DNA of 64,000 nucleotides. Source: Saxidomus purpurata. Taxonomy: Eukaryota > Mollusca > Bivalvia > Venerida > Veneridae. Shown piece by piece: positions 23,418 to 35,562 of this stretch (the first letter of the stretch is position 1; the number at the start of each line of letters is the position of its first letter). The notes beneath the pieces are model-generated. The model had not been told where the DNA came from and did no database searches. It was given only the letters and a program-made list of their open reading frames with translations. The position numbers and the translations under genes were made by a program. The stretch spans positions 32,099,600 to 32,163,599 of the forward strand of contig JAFMSR010000008.1 of the NCBI GenBank assembly GCA_022818135.1. The letters run 5' to 3'.

Positions 23418-25115
23418 ATGGCATCTTCTTTAGATCCCGAATTAGCTTCGGATGATATTGAAGTGTCTGAAGACACGACAGACAAACTCTGTATCCCATG
23501 CTTGCGTAAAGGTAACCTTATAAAACCCTATGGGGTATGTTTGGACAGCAAAGAATATTACTGCAAGGAGTGCTACGAAAGTCACAAGAGTACCAACGTT
23601 TGTGAAAAACATGAATTAGTGGAATGTTTGACAATTAAAGATAAGGCTGGAACCTGCCCACGTCATAAAGACGGAAACATCGTCATTTTCTGTCTCAGTC
23701 ATAAAACGTTTGGTTGTTATGACTGCATAAACATGCACGACGCATGCACTATTGAATATATTCCCGATAAATGTCCTCAACTATTGCACAGTAATGAGAA
23801 CTTAATAACAAGAAAGAGCCTAGATGAAATGACAAAAGACGCAAGTTCTGTAGAAAGTCTTGCAAAACTTCTTAAAGAAGATGGAGATGTTTGCTTCGGT
23901 AAAGCAGTCGACGCCATGAAGAATTTTCGAAAAGAGATAGAAGATCGCTTAAATTATATCCAAGAAAAAGTTGAAGCAGACGCAAACGAAAAGAGTTCTA
24001 TGTGTAGACAAATAGTACAAAAGGTGCTTGATACATGTGCCACGATCTATGAGCTTCAAGCGCGTATTAAAAATAGCATGAATTCTAACAATGATAGACA
24101 GTTATACATTGCTCTGAAAAAAGCTCAGTCCATATTAAAATCAGATGAAATAACGAAAGCCAGAGAATCCCTTCAAACAATAAATACCGAATACGTTTTT
24201 GAACGCAGCGGTCACTTACAAAATTTTCTAGTAAAGGAAGATTTTACATTCGGTAAGCTTAGACAGTTTGGAGAGGATTCAATGAAAAGAACCGAACTAT
24301 ATAAAAGTGACATAAATATCCGAGCAGAGTCAGATATAAAGTTGTGTCGCCCCACAGGTTGCATTGCACTGTCCGCTTGCAGAATTTTAGTAGCTGATCA
24401 TGACAACAAAACGCTGAAAGTGGTGGACACAGTAAGTAGAACAATAATAGAACGGAAACCACTTGATTCCCCTCCGATGGACGTAACATTTCTTCCACCC
24501 GATAAGATAGCTGTTACTGTACCAGAGACTGGGAACATTCATGTACTGAGATACGTCAGGAAACTTAAACATATCCTTAAAATTCAAATGCGAAGAGAGT
24601 GCAGAGGAATAACATACCACAAAGATCATCTGTATGTTCTTTGTTCGGACCCAGAGAGCATAGTAGTATTAGATGAAACAGGTCAGGTTAAGAGCGCAAT
24701 TCTCCTAGACAATTATTTATTTAAAAAACCAAGCTTTATTGAGATTAATAAAGAATCTGGATTGATCTATATAAGTGACCCGCAAACCCAAAATATAGCT
24801 ATTTTTACACAAGAAGGAGATCGTTTGACATTGTGCAAAGATAAAACGAACCTAACTGACCCACGAGGAATGGTGATACTAGACAACGGATCATTGCTTA
24901 TATGTAACTATAACGAAACCGAAATCTACCGAATGTCCGGAGACTTGACGGTTCTCTCAAAAAGAATAGATTGCAACTTCCCACCTCAATCTATCTGCTT
25001 CAATCATCATACACAAGAGGTGTATGTTGGCACTGAGCTGAATGATCACCTACGTGTATTCAACGTAGACATATGGGCATCTAATCGAGCCTACAGAAGG
25101 ACATTGAGAATCTAA
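23418..25115 (+). CDS. RING-less B-box/coiled-coil/NHL-like (TRIM-family) protein
   Basis: 565 residues in one coding exon. The ATG at 23418 has a good Kozak context (purine at -3, G at +4); the frame is open a little upstream but has no earlier ATG. Residues 25-65 form a B-box1-like zinc site (C25, C28, C41, C49, C52, H56, C62, H65). Residues 80-107 form B-box2 (CPRH at 80-83, CLSH at 92-95, CYDC at 100-103, H107). About 125-270 is helical and charged, likely coiled coil. About 300-560 shows repeated beta-strand units (CRILVADHDNKTLKVVD, GLIYISDPQTQNIAIF, GSLLICNYNETEIYRM) as in an NHL-type propeller. No RING is encoded, so ubiquitin-ligase activity is doubtful. Bivalves carry many such genes, usually with one coding exon; substrate unknown. 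Confidence 0.9.
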   Translation: MASSLDPELASDDIEVSEDTTDKLCIPCLRKGNLIKPYGVCLDSKEYYCKECYESHKSTNVCEKHELVECLTIKDKAGTCPRHKDGNIVIFCLSHKTFGCYDCINMHDACTIEYIPDKCPQLLHSNENLITRKSLDEMTKDASSVESLAKLLKEDGDVCFGKAVDAMKNFRKEIEDRLNYIQEKVEADANEKSSMCRQIVQKVLDTCATIYELQARIKNSMNSNNDRQLYIALKKAQSILKSDEITKARESLQTINTEYVFERSGHLQNFLVKEDFTFGKLRQFGEDSMKRTELYKSDINIRAESDIKLCRPTGCIALSACRILVADHDNKTLKVVDTVSRTIIERKPLDSPPMDVTFLPPDKIAVTVPETGNIHVLRYVRKLKHILKIQMRRECRGITYHKDHLYVLCSDPESIVVLDETGQVKSAILLDNYLFKKPSFIEINKESGLIYISDPQTQNIAIFTQEGDRLTLCKDKTNLTDPRGMVILDNGSLLICNYNETEIYRMSGDLTVLSKRIDCNFPPQSICFNHHTQEVYVGTELNDHLRVFNVDIWASNRAYRRTLRI

Positions 25116-26550
25116 GACGGAAGAGTCAATGTATTGGAAGAGCAGCCGGAGATACTTTATTGTCGCAGTTTGTCGTTATAATTAACATCCTGTTTATGTA
25201 CCCAAAATCTGGCGCTCAAGACCATTAAGACAAATTATTGAGTATTGGTGCATGCATTACTTTTTTGTTTGATTGTATCTTTAGTCTTGTTTGTGTGGTA
25301 GTTTGGATAGGCACTGGCGTATTACATGTATTTAGTTGAATTTTGAGATTTTTTTTGCATTTTCCTATATGCATTTGTAATTACCGACGGAAACGTAAGT
25401 TAAATTAAACTGGCATGAGACGGCTGCATTAGAACACATGTTTTGCTATAAACAGACATATATCAATATAATCAGCAAAGTTTCTACGAATATCATGACG
25501 TATCAACAAATTGCGAAATGTATTTCGTACAAACGGAATAATCATTTGTAAAAGCGAAATATTACCTCAAAAATACAAAATGCAATTTCGTATGAACATT
25601 TCATAAATTATAAATATTATTTTCGTTTTTACGAAACAACGGCCGACGTTTTAGCTTTATTTACCTATGAGTTGAGCACATCCTCCGACATTTCCCGTCA
25701 TTTTATGAAAACATTCGTACTATCATAGATGATAATTGTTGGCTTCCGTTTAATTTTATGTTTTTTTGTCCGTTTATCGAAATACGATGGATTATATCCC
25801 GATCAACTCACTATACACTAAGTGAAATTTATTTTCTCTTTTTTACCGACATATTTATAACCAGCACAATGACTACCGTAAACCATACAACGCTGACGTC
25901 GTTAAAATTACGTCATGTGTGCTATATGTTTTTTGATGAAGTTTCCCGAGATTTTCGACATTTTATGGAAACAAACTCAAAAAAAGAGTTTTAAACATAA
26001 AATTGACTGAAAAGTTGCTAGTATCGATTCCGATAAACGTCGAAAAAAACGCGGGGAACGTCATCAGAGAGCCTGACACACATGACGTCATTTTAACGAC
26101 GTCACACTCGTATGGTTTCCGGCATTCGTTACGCTCGGTATTCTATTTGATGTTATTGCGGGTAGAAGATTTTGATCAATTTTGGAAAGTGAGTTTAGGA
26201 TATTATCCACCGTTAAATTTCGATTAACCTCCGAAAAACATAAAAACAATATAGGATGTGTGTTCGAGGGCAGTCCAGTTGTAAGAGTCATAATACTGTT
26301 GTTATTTTCAATAAATTGTGAAAACGATCTGATTTGTTTATCAACTATCCTTGTGGAAACTTGAGTCTATCTTTAACGAGTATTGTTGAACTATGCTATG
26401 GCAAATGAAGTCAACCCGTACTGAAAGGTTATCCAGGTGGCACTAGAGTTGGTAAAGCAGCCTTGTGACCATTTAGGCAAGAACCAGAATTGTATAGAAC
26501 TTGTACACTTAAGTAGGTTAGGTGGGTTGTCCGTTTGGAGTGTAACACTC
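25116..26550. other. TRIM 3' flank and intergenic region
   Basis: No gene found. The nearest polyadenylation-like hexamer is ATTAAA at 25404. A foldback with CRE-like motifs lies at 25867-26127. The rest is AT-rich with nothing recognised. Confidence 0.6.
25867..26127. repeat. Foldback element carrying CRE-like motifs
   Basis: The left arm (25867-25922) and right arm (26075-26127) are imperfect inverted copies sharing AAACCATAC, TGACGTCGTTAAAAT and ACGTCATGTGTG. The loop is about 150 bp. A perfect TGACGTCA lies at 26083-26090, with further TGACGT/ACGTCA half-sites in both arms. Confidence 0.75.
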
Positions 26551-28940
26551 CTTTTGGTGGCAGCGGTTGGATCATTCAACAGTTCAGAAAGGATCAAGTG
26601 ATACGAACCATATACCTCTAAGAGGTTAGAGAGACGTTGAAGATTAGCTACCATTGACGAGGTTCGCAGCATATTAGAGCCGCACAGCAATGACAGTGAT
26701 TGTATAGTTTATTTTAAGACCTGTGACCTATCCAAGGACTGCAGAAATCATCAATAAGACAATGAAAGACGCTCCCTGCTGAATGACATGATGACGAAAG
26801 ATGCCCGAATGGACAAGACGTTAATGCCCTCTAAGAAATCGCATGTAGATTAATTACATACAGATATAATGGTGCCAGTACTTCATATCGGGGAGATGCA
26901 GTTAAATCTGATGATATCCTCTCAGATATCACAGACATGCTCAAGGATGTCGTGTTTGAACTTAAGACCCTAAAGCAGGCTATGCCAAGGTAGACAACCA
27001 CTGGGCCGCACGTTCGCGTCAGAGATATTGAAAACAGACACTTACTTAGACAGACCGGTATGCTTGGACCCCAGGGACTTGAACAAAAAACAACCAAAAA
27101 TACTCACGAGTAATGAGTTCAGAGCCAAGATTTCCTGTGTATCCTAGGAAAGCCGTTCCACATAATGAGAATTACCATTCTAGTAACAGCAGGATCTATT
27201 AATCAAGACCACTACATCAATCCAAGTGCAAACGGGATTCACCAACAAGGCACAAATTACAGTCAACGTGAGTTTGAACATACAAGGCCTCGGCAAGCAC
27301 AGCGCACAGAACACGTAAAAAAACAGTATTCAGAGGTAGAGAGGAGTGGCATGTATGGATAGCTCGCTTTGAAGCTCTGCAAAGTGGTTCTCTTGGGCCG
27401 AAGAACAGGAACTTGACCATCTGCTAAATCGTTTGGAATGGCAGGCGGCGCAGTTTGTATATTACGGCCAAATACCACCTGAAACCTCAAATTAAAAGAA
27501 ATCAAAGGCCTGGTGAAAAAGTGGAAGAATCTGCTGCAGACCTGAAGATGCTGTATGATAAGCCCACAGCTATAGCGAAAGAAAGACCAGAGAAGATCGA
27601 AGACCCAGTTCGGTGCTTTCATGATGGGCTAAGGGATATGAAGCATGGTTTGAGATAAAATTTCACAAAGAGCCAGAAATTTTATCCAGACCAGAAATAG
27701 CAGTGATTGGCACAGGCAAAACCTCAGAGGAACATGAAGGACAACTGAAAGTTACATAAAGGAGGGTACTAGTGCAATTACATGGCAAAGTAGAGTAATA
27801 ACGTGAGGAGACAATTGGACGATAAGTCGCCAACCGCATGGGCAATGCCGTCAAGCACTGGACAGGAGACACATGTCGACCAGCAACCTGTGTTGGAGAC
27901 AATTTTAGAAAGGTTGGATAAGTTAGAGAAAAAGGCACAACGGAGCAAGTACATTAAAGGGATAAAACAAACGAGTGCTTTCAGCGCCACAAGATTGGGC
28001 ATGTTGCTAGAGACTAACCAGACAAACAAAACAACAGCAGCGACAAAAGCAGCAGCAGAACTCCAAATCAGTGCTTAGGGCTAAAACCCAGTCCGAACAT
28101 TTAAACGCCACGGGACCAACCTCGTGGCTAGAGGGAGGTCAAATTATAAGAGAACAAGGGCCAAAGATGCAAAATGATGGAGAAGGGAGCGAAAACGAGG
28201 GTACTTGGCGTAAGCAACTTTGCAATGGCGTGCACGTACTTGGGACAGGTTCAACGTTATTTGGTAACGTCGATTTGACTAGCGGCTACTTTCAAATCCC
28301 AGTAAAACAGAAGGAAATACCAAAAGCAGCCTTCTGCTGCAAGTACGAACTAGTTGAGATCACTAGGATGTCGTTTGGTCCTCGGTTACGTTGTATCTAA
28401 GGAGAGGAGTGAGGTTTGACCCTAAAATGTGTCAAACATTACTGACTGGCCATGGCCACAAACAAAGAGGAAAGTGAAACAGTTTTGTTGCCACAAGATC
28501 CGATTATCGTCGCTTTATTCGGAAAGGGATTTTGCCAAGTTGGCACTGCCACTCATAAATCTACCCAAAAAGGACAGAGTTCCGATAGGTCAGTAAATGC
28601 AAAGAATCTTTTTGTGAATGCTGAAAAAGGTACTAATCAGTCCAGAGACAATTGCCTACCATATTAATGAGGGATGGTAATTTACCCTTCGATGCGTCAG
28701 GAATCAGCATAGGTGCTGTACTGCAACAGGTGCAAGAGGAGAGACAGAGAGGGTTATCGGATATGCAAGCATAAGCTTTTCCTTAGAAAAGCCAAGATAA
28801 ATTATTGCATTACGGAGAAAGCGCTTCTTGTAGTCAATTTGTCGTGAGAGCGGTCAATCTCGCTGTTTGGCTTGAAGGAGCCTAGCGGAAGGATCGACAC
28901 GTGGGTAGAGGTTCTAGCTTTATACGACATGCCAATCGAA
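26551..28940 (+). pseudogene. Degenerate Ty3/gypsy retrotransposon remnant
   Basis: Starts with a primer-binding-site-like TGGTGGCAGCGG (26555). Next, a gag-like segment at about 27500-27650 (RNQRPGEKVEESAADLKMLY and FHDGLRDM). Then come a reverse-transcriptase fragment at 28230-28380 (NVDLTSGYFQIPV and PKAAFCCKYELVEITRMSFG), a connection-domain trace at about 28520, and RNase H pieces near 28695 (FDASGISIGAVLQQVQ) and 28880 (GRIDTWVEVLALYDM). Frames change repeatedly and stops are frequent. The protease, much of the RT and the integrase are missing, and I could not define LTRs. Family assignment is from motif recognition; the copy is dead. Confidence 0.85.
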
Positions 28941-30620
28941 TTATCAATGTTTTGCTGGTATCTAAGACTTTCTATTGATATGCTATTCTAAGTACCACCT
29001 ATCTATTCGCGGATTAATCTTGATTTTGCTGTCATCAGGGCGAATATATGTATAGAACCAGAGCAGTTAAAGTTATACAAATGTTGAAACATGGAACCGG
29101 TAGACTTACCGACAAATGATGCATATTTATTTACTTAATTTGTTGATGCTGGTATATGAACATTGTTATTTTTCGCTGAACAGTTGATTGTCAAGTTGTC
29201 CTCTTCTCTTCTGTAACTATACCTACTGGCTGCTGATGGGGAGTATCTGCCTCTCTGTACAAACATACGCCAAATACATGCATGTTTTAAAAACGATAAA
29301 AGCAGTCAATATGATTTCTTGTTAACAATAAGGTATCAGGTTAACCGGTTGATCGGTGTGAAAAACGGCCCAGGTATATGTTAACATATAGAGCACACGT
29401 CTCCTATGAAAAATTTCAAGTGATGGAACGCCAACTATTGTCATCAGTCAGGTCGTCAGCAAACATGCTACGTTTTGGAAGACCCATTTTCAGTCAGTCA
29501 TTACATTACCTGTTTGGTGACAAGATGACAACATTTGTATTTCGATTCTGATATTATGGATGCTCTTTTCCAAAATCACAGAACGAAGTGGATCTGATAG
29601 ACATACAAAGTCTACTGCGATTGACAAAGTCTATCCTTCATACCTCAAGAAATATATCTCTATCCAGGTTCAGTCAGACACTGTAAAAAGATCAAGAAAA
29701 TATCACTAGATAAGACATTAAGTAGAGTTGTTTTAAAAGATTCTAACGAATAATGCTAGTTTATGTCTGGGTTTGTTGGCTTTGGTTCCTCGCTTGCTTA
29801 GACATACCCTTAAAAGTTAGTTTCTGGTGCTCTGACATCAGAAAAGTTATACATGTAGAGCACAATACTAGTAGTATATAGTTTACTTTGTTTTTTTTTC
29901 TTCAAGTATTTTGTTCATTCCAATTATTGCTCGATTGTAGGGACGCATTTAGTTTTGACGATCTTTTATCTTATGCAGAGCTCGAGAAAAAAGTGAAACT
30001 AGCATGCTACAAACCAATTACCAAAATTTCGGTTAGCTTATTTTTTGAGTTGGTTAAAGCTTAAATGTGCCGGCAGCCTTTTCTCGTATCACGGTTCATT
30101 ATTTTGTGTTTGCGTATGGTTGTCAGAAATTCATTTTCTTATTTTTTTAAAAGACGAGGTAAAAGTTTGTTCCATATATCATCCATTTCTGGAAGAAAAG
30201 TCTGATCAGCTGTATTTTACCACGTCTTGTAGAACAAACCTCGTTTAGGAAGAGGCAAATGACATGAATCGTTCACTATCCATCCGCAGTTTGTAATTTT
30301 ATTCACTCTTGTCAGAATTGCTTTGTCTGTTTGTCCGTAGACCAATCAGTTTCTGGGCGATAACTCTAGAATATCTCGCGTACACCTTTCCAACCTAACA
30401 CGATGGCTGCCCCTCAAAAATGAACCTCCCAAACTTCACATCATGGTTTCTCTCCAAATGACGATCCCTGTCGATTGTTAGGTCAGTCTACACACTTTAG
30501 GTATCTGTGTCACAGTAACCACATTATTGGTTTCATAGAATTTCTTCAACCTTGACATTTTGACCGAGATTCTCTGAGAATCACGTCAAAAACAGAAATA
30601 TCAAATATTAGTAAAAGTCA
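28941..30620. other. Intergenic, nothing recognised
   Basis: 1.7 kb with no convincing open frame, repeat or RNA. It may be further eroded retroelement sequence, but no motif shows that. Confidence 0.55.
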
Positions 30621-30724
30621 TAGGTCGCCGGCCTTGATCTTGAATTATCTGCCCTTGAAAATCAGAAAATATAACAAATGCTGTGTTCAATGAGAGATAA
30701 TTCAAGATCAAGGCCAGCGACCTA
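30621..30724. repeat. Inverted repeat, 30 bp arms (29/30 identical)
   Basis: The left arm 30621-30650 begins TAGGTCGCCGGCCTTGATC; the right arm 30695-30724 is its reverse complement with one difference. The loop is 44 bp. No coding potential. Confidence 0.9.
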
Positions 30725-30959
30725 CAATTGTTTTTGTTTTCAGATATCTTTTTCTAACTTAATTCTCTGTTTCTCTGATATGACAAGTAGGGGACTAATA
30801 AGCAGTCTGGTATGCAAGTCGCAGCGGGCCACAATTAAAAAGAAATCCAAATTGTCACAAAACACGCACGTCAGGGATGCACAACTCGGTATCAGGCAGT
30901 TCGTAGGTTTTGTAAAACCAGTTAGAACTACAGAGCGGACAAGGCTCATTCATCTGGTC

Positions 30960-31810
30960 GAACTATAGAGCTGACATCACTTTTCGATAATTCAAGGGCC
31001 ATTATCTTAAAGTGCCGTGCGCGATTTTGCTGGCTATCAACTTAAGCCTAGACATTATGCCCACAAATATGTTGGATAAAAACTGTTTGACGTAGAGTTA
31101 GCCAATTTTGGATAATACTAGGGCCATAGTACTAATAGTGCCTACACAACTTTGTTTGTATCGAACTTGGCCAAGACATTGTGCCCACAAACTTGTGCAG
31201 ACAGTTTGGTGAAGATCGACTGAAAACTGTTCATCATATATAGAAGACAACGCTAATTTGGATAATTTAAGGGCCATAATCCAAGTGCCTTGGGCGATTT
31301 TGCTGGTTATCGAACTCAGTCTAAACATAATGCCCACAAATATTTTTCAGCATGTTCAGATGAAAACTTTCAACTTTTGAGAGCGGACAAGGCTAATTTT
31401 GGATAATTCAAGGGCCATAATCAAAGTGCATATGGCAATTTGGCTCAGACATTATGCCCACAAACATTTTCAGCAAGTTTGGTAAGATCAGATGAAAACT
31501 GTTTGGCCGTTTCACAGCAATATGTGTTAAGTCAATTTTATCCAGATTCAATGTATATTCTTAGTTCAAAAAGGGCGAAAATTCTGACAAAAACTTTCAG
31601 AGTTATGTACTCTTGTCTGTTGATGGAGGTTATCAAGAGATTTAAGTATTGAAAGTCTAAAAGCATTATCTGTAATGGTTTTTAAATAAAGTGGGGTTGT
31701 ATGAAAAACTGAACAAAGTTCAACGTACTTTCCAAGTCAAAAAAGGGCCACAAGTCTGGCAAAAACCTTCACAGAGTTATGTACACTTGTCTGTTGATGG
31801 AGGCAATATT
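30960..31810. repeat. Degenerate bivalve tandem repeat (GGGCCATAAT / ATGCCCACAAA type)
   Basis: The anchor GCCCACAAA recurs at about 31059, 31185, 31332 and 31456, spaced 124-147 bp. Each unit also has TTTTGGATAATTCAAGGGCC and GATGAAAACTGTTT blocks. A related pair (GAGTTATGTAC.CTTGTCTGTTGATGG) follows at about 31600 and 31777. From memory this is one of the commonest dispersed repeats in heterodont bivalves. Confidence 0.8.
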
Positions 31811-32097
31811 GGCAACAGTTAAAAGCACAGAATAAGTAGTTCATTTTAAATACATTACACTCCTAAAAGTTTAGGCATTGCTTGTATCATGAAAGAAATT
31901 TTGAATACAGAAAGGAGACAAGTGTTTTACATAAAGTTGTATACCAAGGTCACTTTTTCTGGAGTTTTCACGCTAGCATCATATTCAGACCTTGCTTTTC
32001 AATTTCGCCCATGTTTAATTATCACTTTAAATGAAGACCAAACCGTACATTATTAACAAGCAATTGAAGTTTCATTAAATACAAATTTCAATTCTTT

Positions 32098-32545
32098 AAC
32101 AAGAGCTGTCCCTCACAAGTGACAAATGCCCCTGAAAGAGGTGTCTCACAATCTGTGCCCTCTCAATGTGATCCACAATTGTGCCATGTAATTTTAAAAT
32201 TCTTCCATGCATGACAGAGTTACCATGCATACAGTATTCCATTACTTTTAAACTTGAAGTGTGACCTAGTCCCTTAGGTAGGGATGTGGGTCTTGCATGC
32301 AACACTTGTCTTGATGTGCTGAACATTTGTGCAAAGTTATTTTAAAATCAATGAATGCATGACTTAGTTACAGTCTGGACACGAATGTATGCATTTATAG
32401 AGGATTCCATTACATTCAAAGTCCCAAGTGTGACCTTTGAGGTAGGGAAGTGGGTCTTGCATGCAACACATCTTGATGTGCTGAACATTTGCGCAAAGTT
32501 ATTTCAAAATCCTTCAATGCATGACAAAGTTAGAACCCAAACACA
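32098..32545. repeat. Tandem repeat, about 164 bp period
   Basis: Begins ACAAGAGCTGTCCCTCACA. GTGGGTCTTGCATGCAACAC recurs at 32286 and 32450, and ATGCATGAC blocks recur with similar spacing. Contains TGACCT half-sites. No coding potential. Confidence 0.75.
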
Positions 32546-32548
32546 AAA

Positions 32549-33064
32549 CAAGAGGGCCAAGATGGCCCTATATAGCTCACCTGCTACTTATGACAATATC
32601 TGACCAAAAACTAGATGACCCATGTTTGAACTCGACCTAGATTTCATCAAGGCAATCATACTGACCAAGTTTCAAGATAGAATGAAAAATGCAACCTCTA
32701 TTGCATACACATGGTTTTTCTATGATTTGACCCCATGACCTAGTTTTTGACCTTAGATGACCTATAGTCAAACTTGACCTAGATTTTATCAAGGCAATCA
32801 TACTAAGTTTCATGAAAATCCAATGAAAAATGCAACCTCTATTGCACACACAAGGTTTTTCTATGATTTGACCTTGTGACCTAGTCTTTGACCCAAGATG
32901 TTCCATATTCAAACTTGACCTCAATTTCATCAAGGTAGTCATTCTAACAAGTTTCATGAAGATCCAGTGAAAAATGCAACCTCTATTGCACACACAAGGG
33001 TAAGTGAGGACAGACAGATGACAGGCGATCACAATAGCTCACCTTTGTGCTCAGGTGAGCTAAA
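32549..33064. mobile_element. Pearl/CvE/DTE-like element with three 142 bp core repeats
   Basis: The left end has the palindrome GGGCCAAGATGGCCC followed by TATAGCTCACCTG. Core monomers share GCAACCTCTATTGCA at 32691, 32832 and 32976 (spacing 141 and 144). Then come GGACAGACAGATGACAGG and a terminal hairpin AGCTCACCT...AGGTGAGCT ending at 33061. The hairpin arm is the inverted copy of the left-end arm. The minus-strand open frame across it reflects the near-codon period, not a gene. Confidence 0.8.
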
Positions 33065-35262
33065 AATGTAAGGGCAGACGCACAGTGGGATTTTAATATC
33101 ACTATAAATTTTTCAAACATGCTAAAATACATGTAATTCTGTGATTTGTGAACTTAATCTGGCACTCAATATCCCTAAAATTCTGATGTTACATAGGAGA
33201 CAATTTAGTGCCGACAGAATCACAAAAGAGAGACCAGTACAATACAACCAACTAGCTTTGGGAGTTTGAATCAGAGTAACTGATATAATGAGAACCGCAT
33301 AGTACAATTCATACTGGTGTGAGTGGGCCTTTAGATTTAAATGTATATACATTCAGGGGAATTTAAACTGGAGATAAAAACAAAATACAAATTTTTCAAG
33401 TAACACTTTAATTGAATTGAACTTATATATACGGGGATTTGCTTTTAGACATTTATTATTCTACTTTTAATATGCAATATTATATGTCATGGCTTTATAT
33501 ATGTGTGAAAACCTTGCATAATTTCAATGACCAACAACCTAAATGATGTGTGTATGTAATAGATACATATATTGCATAAATATTATCTATTCACATCCCG
33601 TTTGATTCTAGTGCAGTGAAATAACTTCTATATTCCCGTGCAGCAGTACTTCCCAATTATCAATGAAATAATTTCTGTTCGGATATACATGTAAATGAAT
33701 TCTATTAGTACAAGTGTCCTCTATTTTCAGCAAAACTATCAGCACTTTCTAATATTTTGTACACATAGACAGAAAATATATTAAATTTAAAATGCAAATT
33801 TAGTCCATTACCTCTGAAAATAGCTCTACGGTCACCTTTCCTCTATGGATAACTAAAGCAACATACAAAACTAATGTAACATTTAATTCTGCCAGGAAGC
33901 AATGAACAGCCAACTTTACCATGAACACAGTAGCATGCAAGTTATGCTTAGATATAAATTGCTCCAATATCAGTGAATGGGTGAAAGTAATCCTTAATGA
34001 TATAATTAGCTTACACGTCCCAGTAAAAAATCATCAAAGCTAATACTGTGTTGTTTATACATTAAATATGTAATGGAAGATTCCAAAATATAAAATTATG
34101 CCGGATCCTGGAAAAACAGCTTAGACCTGCCTGAACACATCGAAAATATTCACCTTTTTTTACGAAATTGTATTAAAAAAGTATGAACATTTACATAAAT
34201 ACGAAAACCTTTTCACAAGCTTCAAGTTATCAGATCTCTGTAGTCCAAACCTAACCATACTTCTACGCTTATGCAGCCTTACTGAATATATTGAGAAAAT
34301 CATGTAAAACAAATTTAATCACAGAAACAAATGGATGGAAAAAATATCACGAAGACTTGCAAAATCCTCCCATAGTGTTGTATTTCAGTGAAACAGAAAG
34401 CTTGTGTAAATTTAAACACTGCTACAGTACAATTTCATCTCATCAGTCAATCAATCATTCAGGTCATGAGATTCAGTCACATACTCCTGGTACTAGAATA
34501 TCTGTATACAAAATTGTAAAAACTGGGTGGGTTATTTCATTTACAGAAAATCACAGAAGATTTTGGCAAAGGTAAACCCTGGTCTATGATTGTTTGATAT
34601 AAGCACTTGCATAATGTTAACACAAACATTTCAGAAACAGTAATACCCTATAAAATAGTAAGATTTCCTAGATCTCAAGCACAGTAATTCAGCATTTTCT
34701 TGAAGCACATGCGACAAATTTTACAAAATGCAACTTAAAAAGTGACAAAAATATACACAAATTTGTTCCTAGACAAAATAATAAATCAAAACATTAGTCT
34801 GGAATGAAAAAGTAAAAAGACTTTAATAAAAACGAAACTTCTATGCAAATTTCTGCAATGGCCCCATAAATATACAACACAAATAATGTTGAATATATGA
34901 TATCACAATGAACATCTGATACGGTAAGTTGGACTGACAGTTCTGATTGCATGTTCACATCCATAGAAATTTCATATATAAACGAACACGAGCCCGAACA
35001 AAACAAAGAAACCAGCGTTACGGGAAGAGCAAGAAAGCTAGACTCGGACAGTATTACTTTTTACATAAATTACTTCACACCTACATTGTTCTTTGGGTTA
35101 ATGTTTACATAATCTAAGCACGATTAAAATGAAACATGAAACAGTCTAAACTTGTACCTTATTACTTAAGCTTACAAAAATTAAAGAACTCTGCGAAAAA
35201 CAAAAAATTTATAAAATGCATTTACAAATGCCTTAAAAATTGTTAAGATTAAACACAGTTAA
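33065..35262. other. Downstream of JPT; nothing recognised
   Basis: AT-rich, repeat-poor sequence past the first polyadenylation signal of the minus-strand JPT gene. Some of it may be extended 3' UTR if distal sites are used. No gene or repeat was found. Confidence 0.5.
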
Positions 35263-35268
35263 TTTATT
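35263..35268 (-). terminator. Polyadenylation signal AATAAA for JPT
   Basis: Reverse complement of TTTATT, 85 nt past the JPT stop. It would give a short 3' UTR; longer forms cannot be excluded. Confidence 0.5.
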
Positions 35269-35352
35269 GCAAACAAAGTTATGTTAACGCTCATCGGCAG
35301 CGATCAGAAATGGAAGCATTGTCAATAGCCTAAATCTAAAATTTCTTCATCA

Positions 35353-35562
35353 TCACCAAAGACCAGATGATTTGCCACCAGGTGGTTGTCGTACTTTCTG
35401 TATAGGTGCGGGTGGGGTTTGCACTGCCGGTGCTGGCGCTGTGGCAGTCTTCTCTGCTGGACTGTTATTTTCTTCAGGAGTATTACTAGATTCAGCGTTG
35501 TCAACTTTTTCAGTTTCTTCTGTTTCATCTTTTTCTTGCTCTTCCTCGGCGTTATCTGTTTT
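35353..35562 (-). CDS. JPT: JPT exon 8 (C terminus)
   Basis: 69 codons plus stop (TGA at 35355-35353), phase 0 acceptor TTTACAG. Acidic stretch (EEEQEKDETEETEKVDNAE), then Ala/Pro-rich, then VRQPPGGKSSGLW. The PPGGKSS ending is the C-terminal signature of HN1/JPT proteins. Confidence 0.92.
   Translation of the reverse strand, partial: KTDNAEEEQEKDETEETEKVDNAESSNTPEENNSPAEKTATAPAPAVQTPPAPIQKVRQPPGGKSSGLW

Noticed and set aside
32637..33032. 131-codon minus-strand frame with repeated CVCNRGCIFHWIFMKL
   Set aside because: Near-codon-multiple tandem repeats of a mobile element, not a protein gene.
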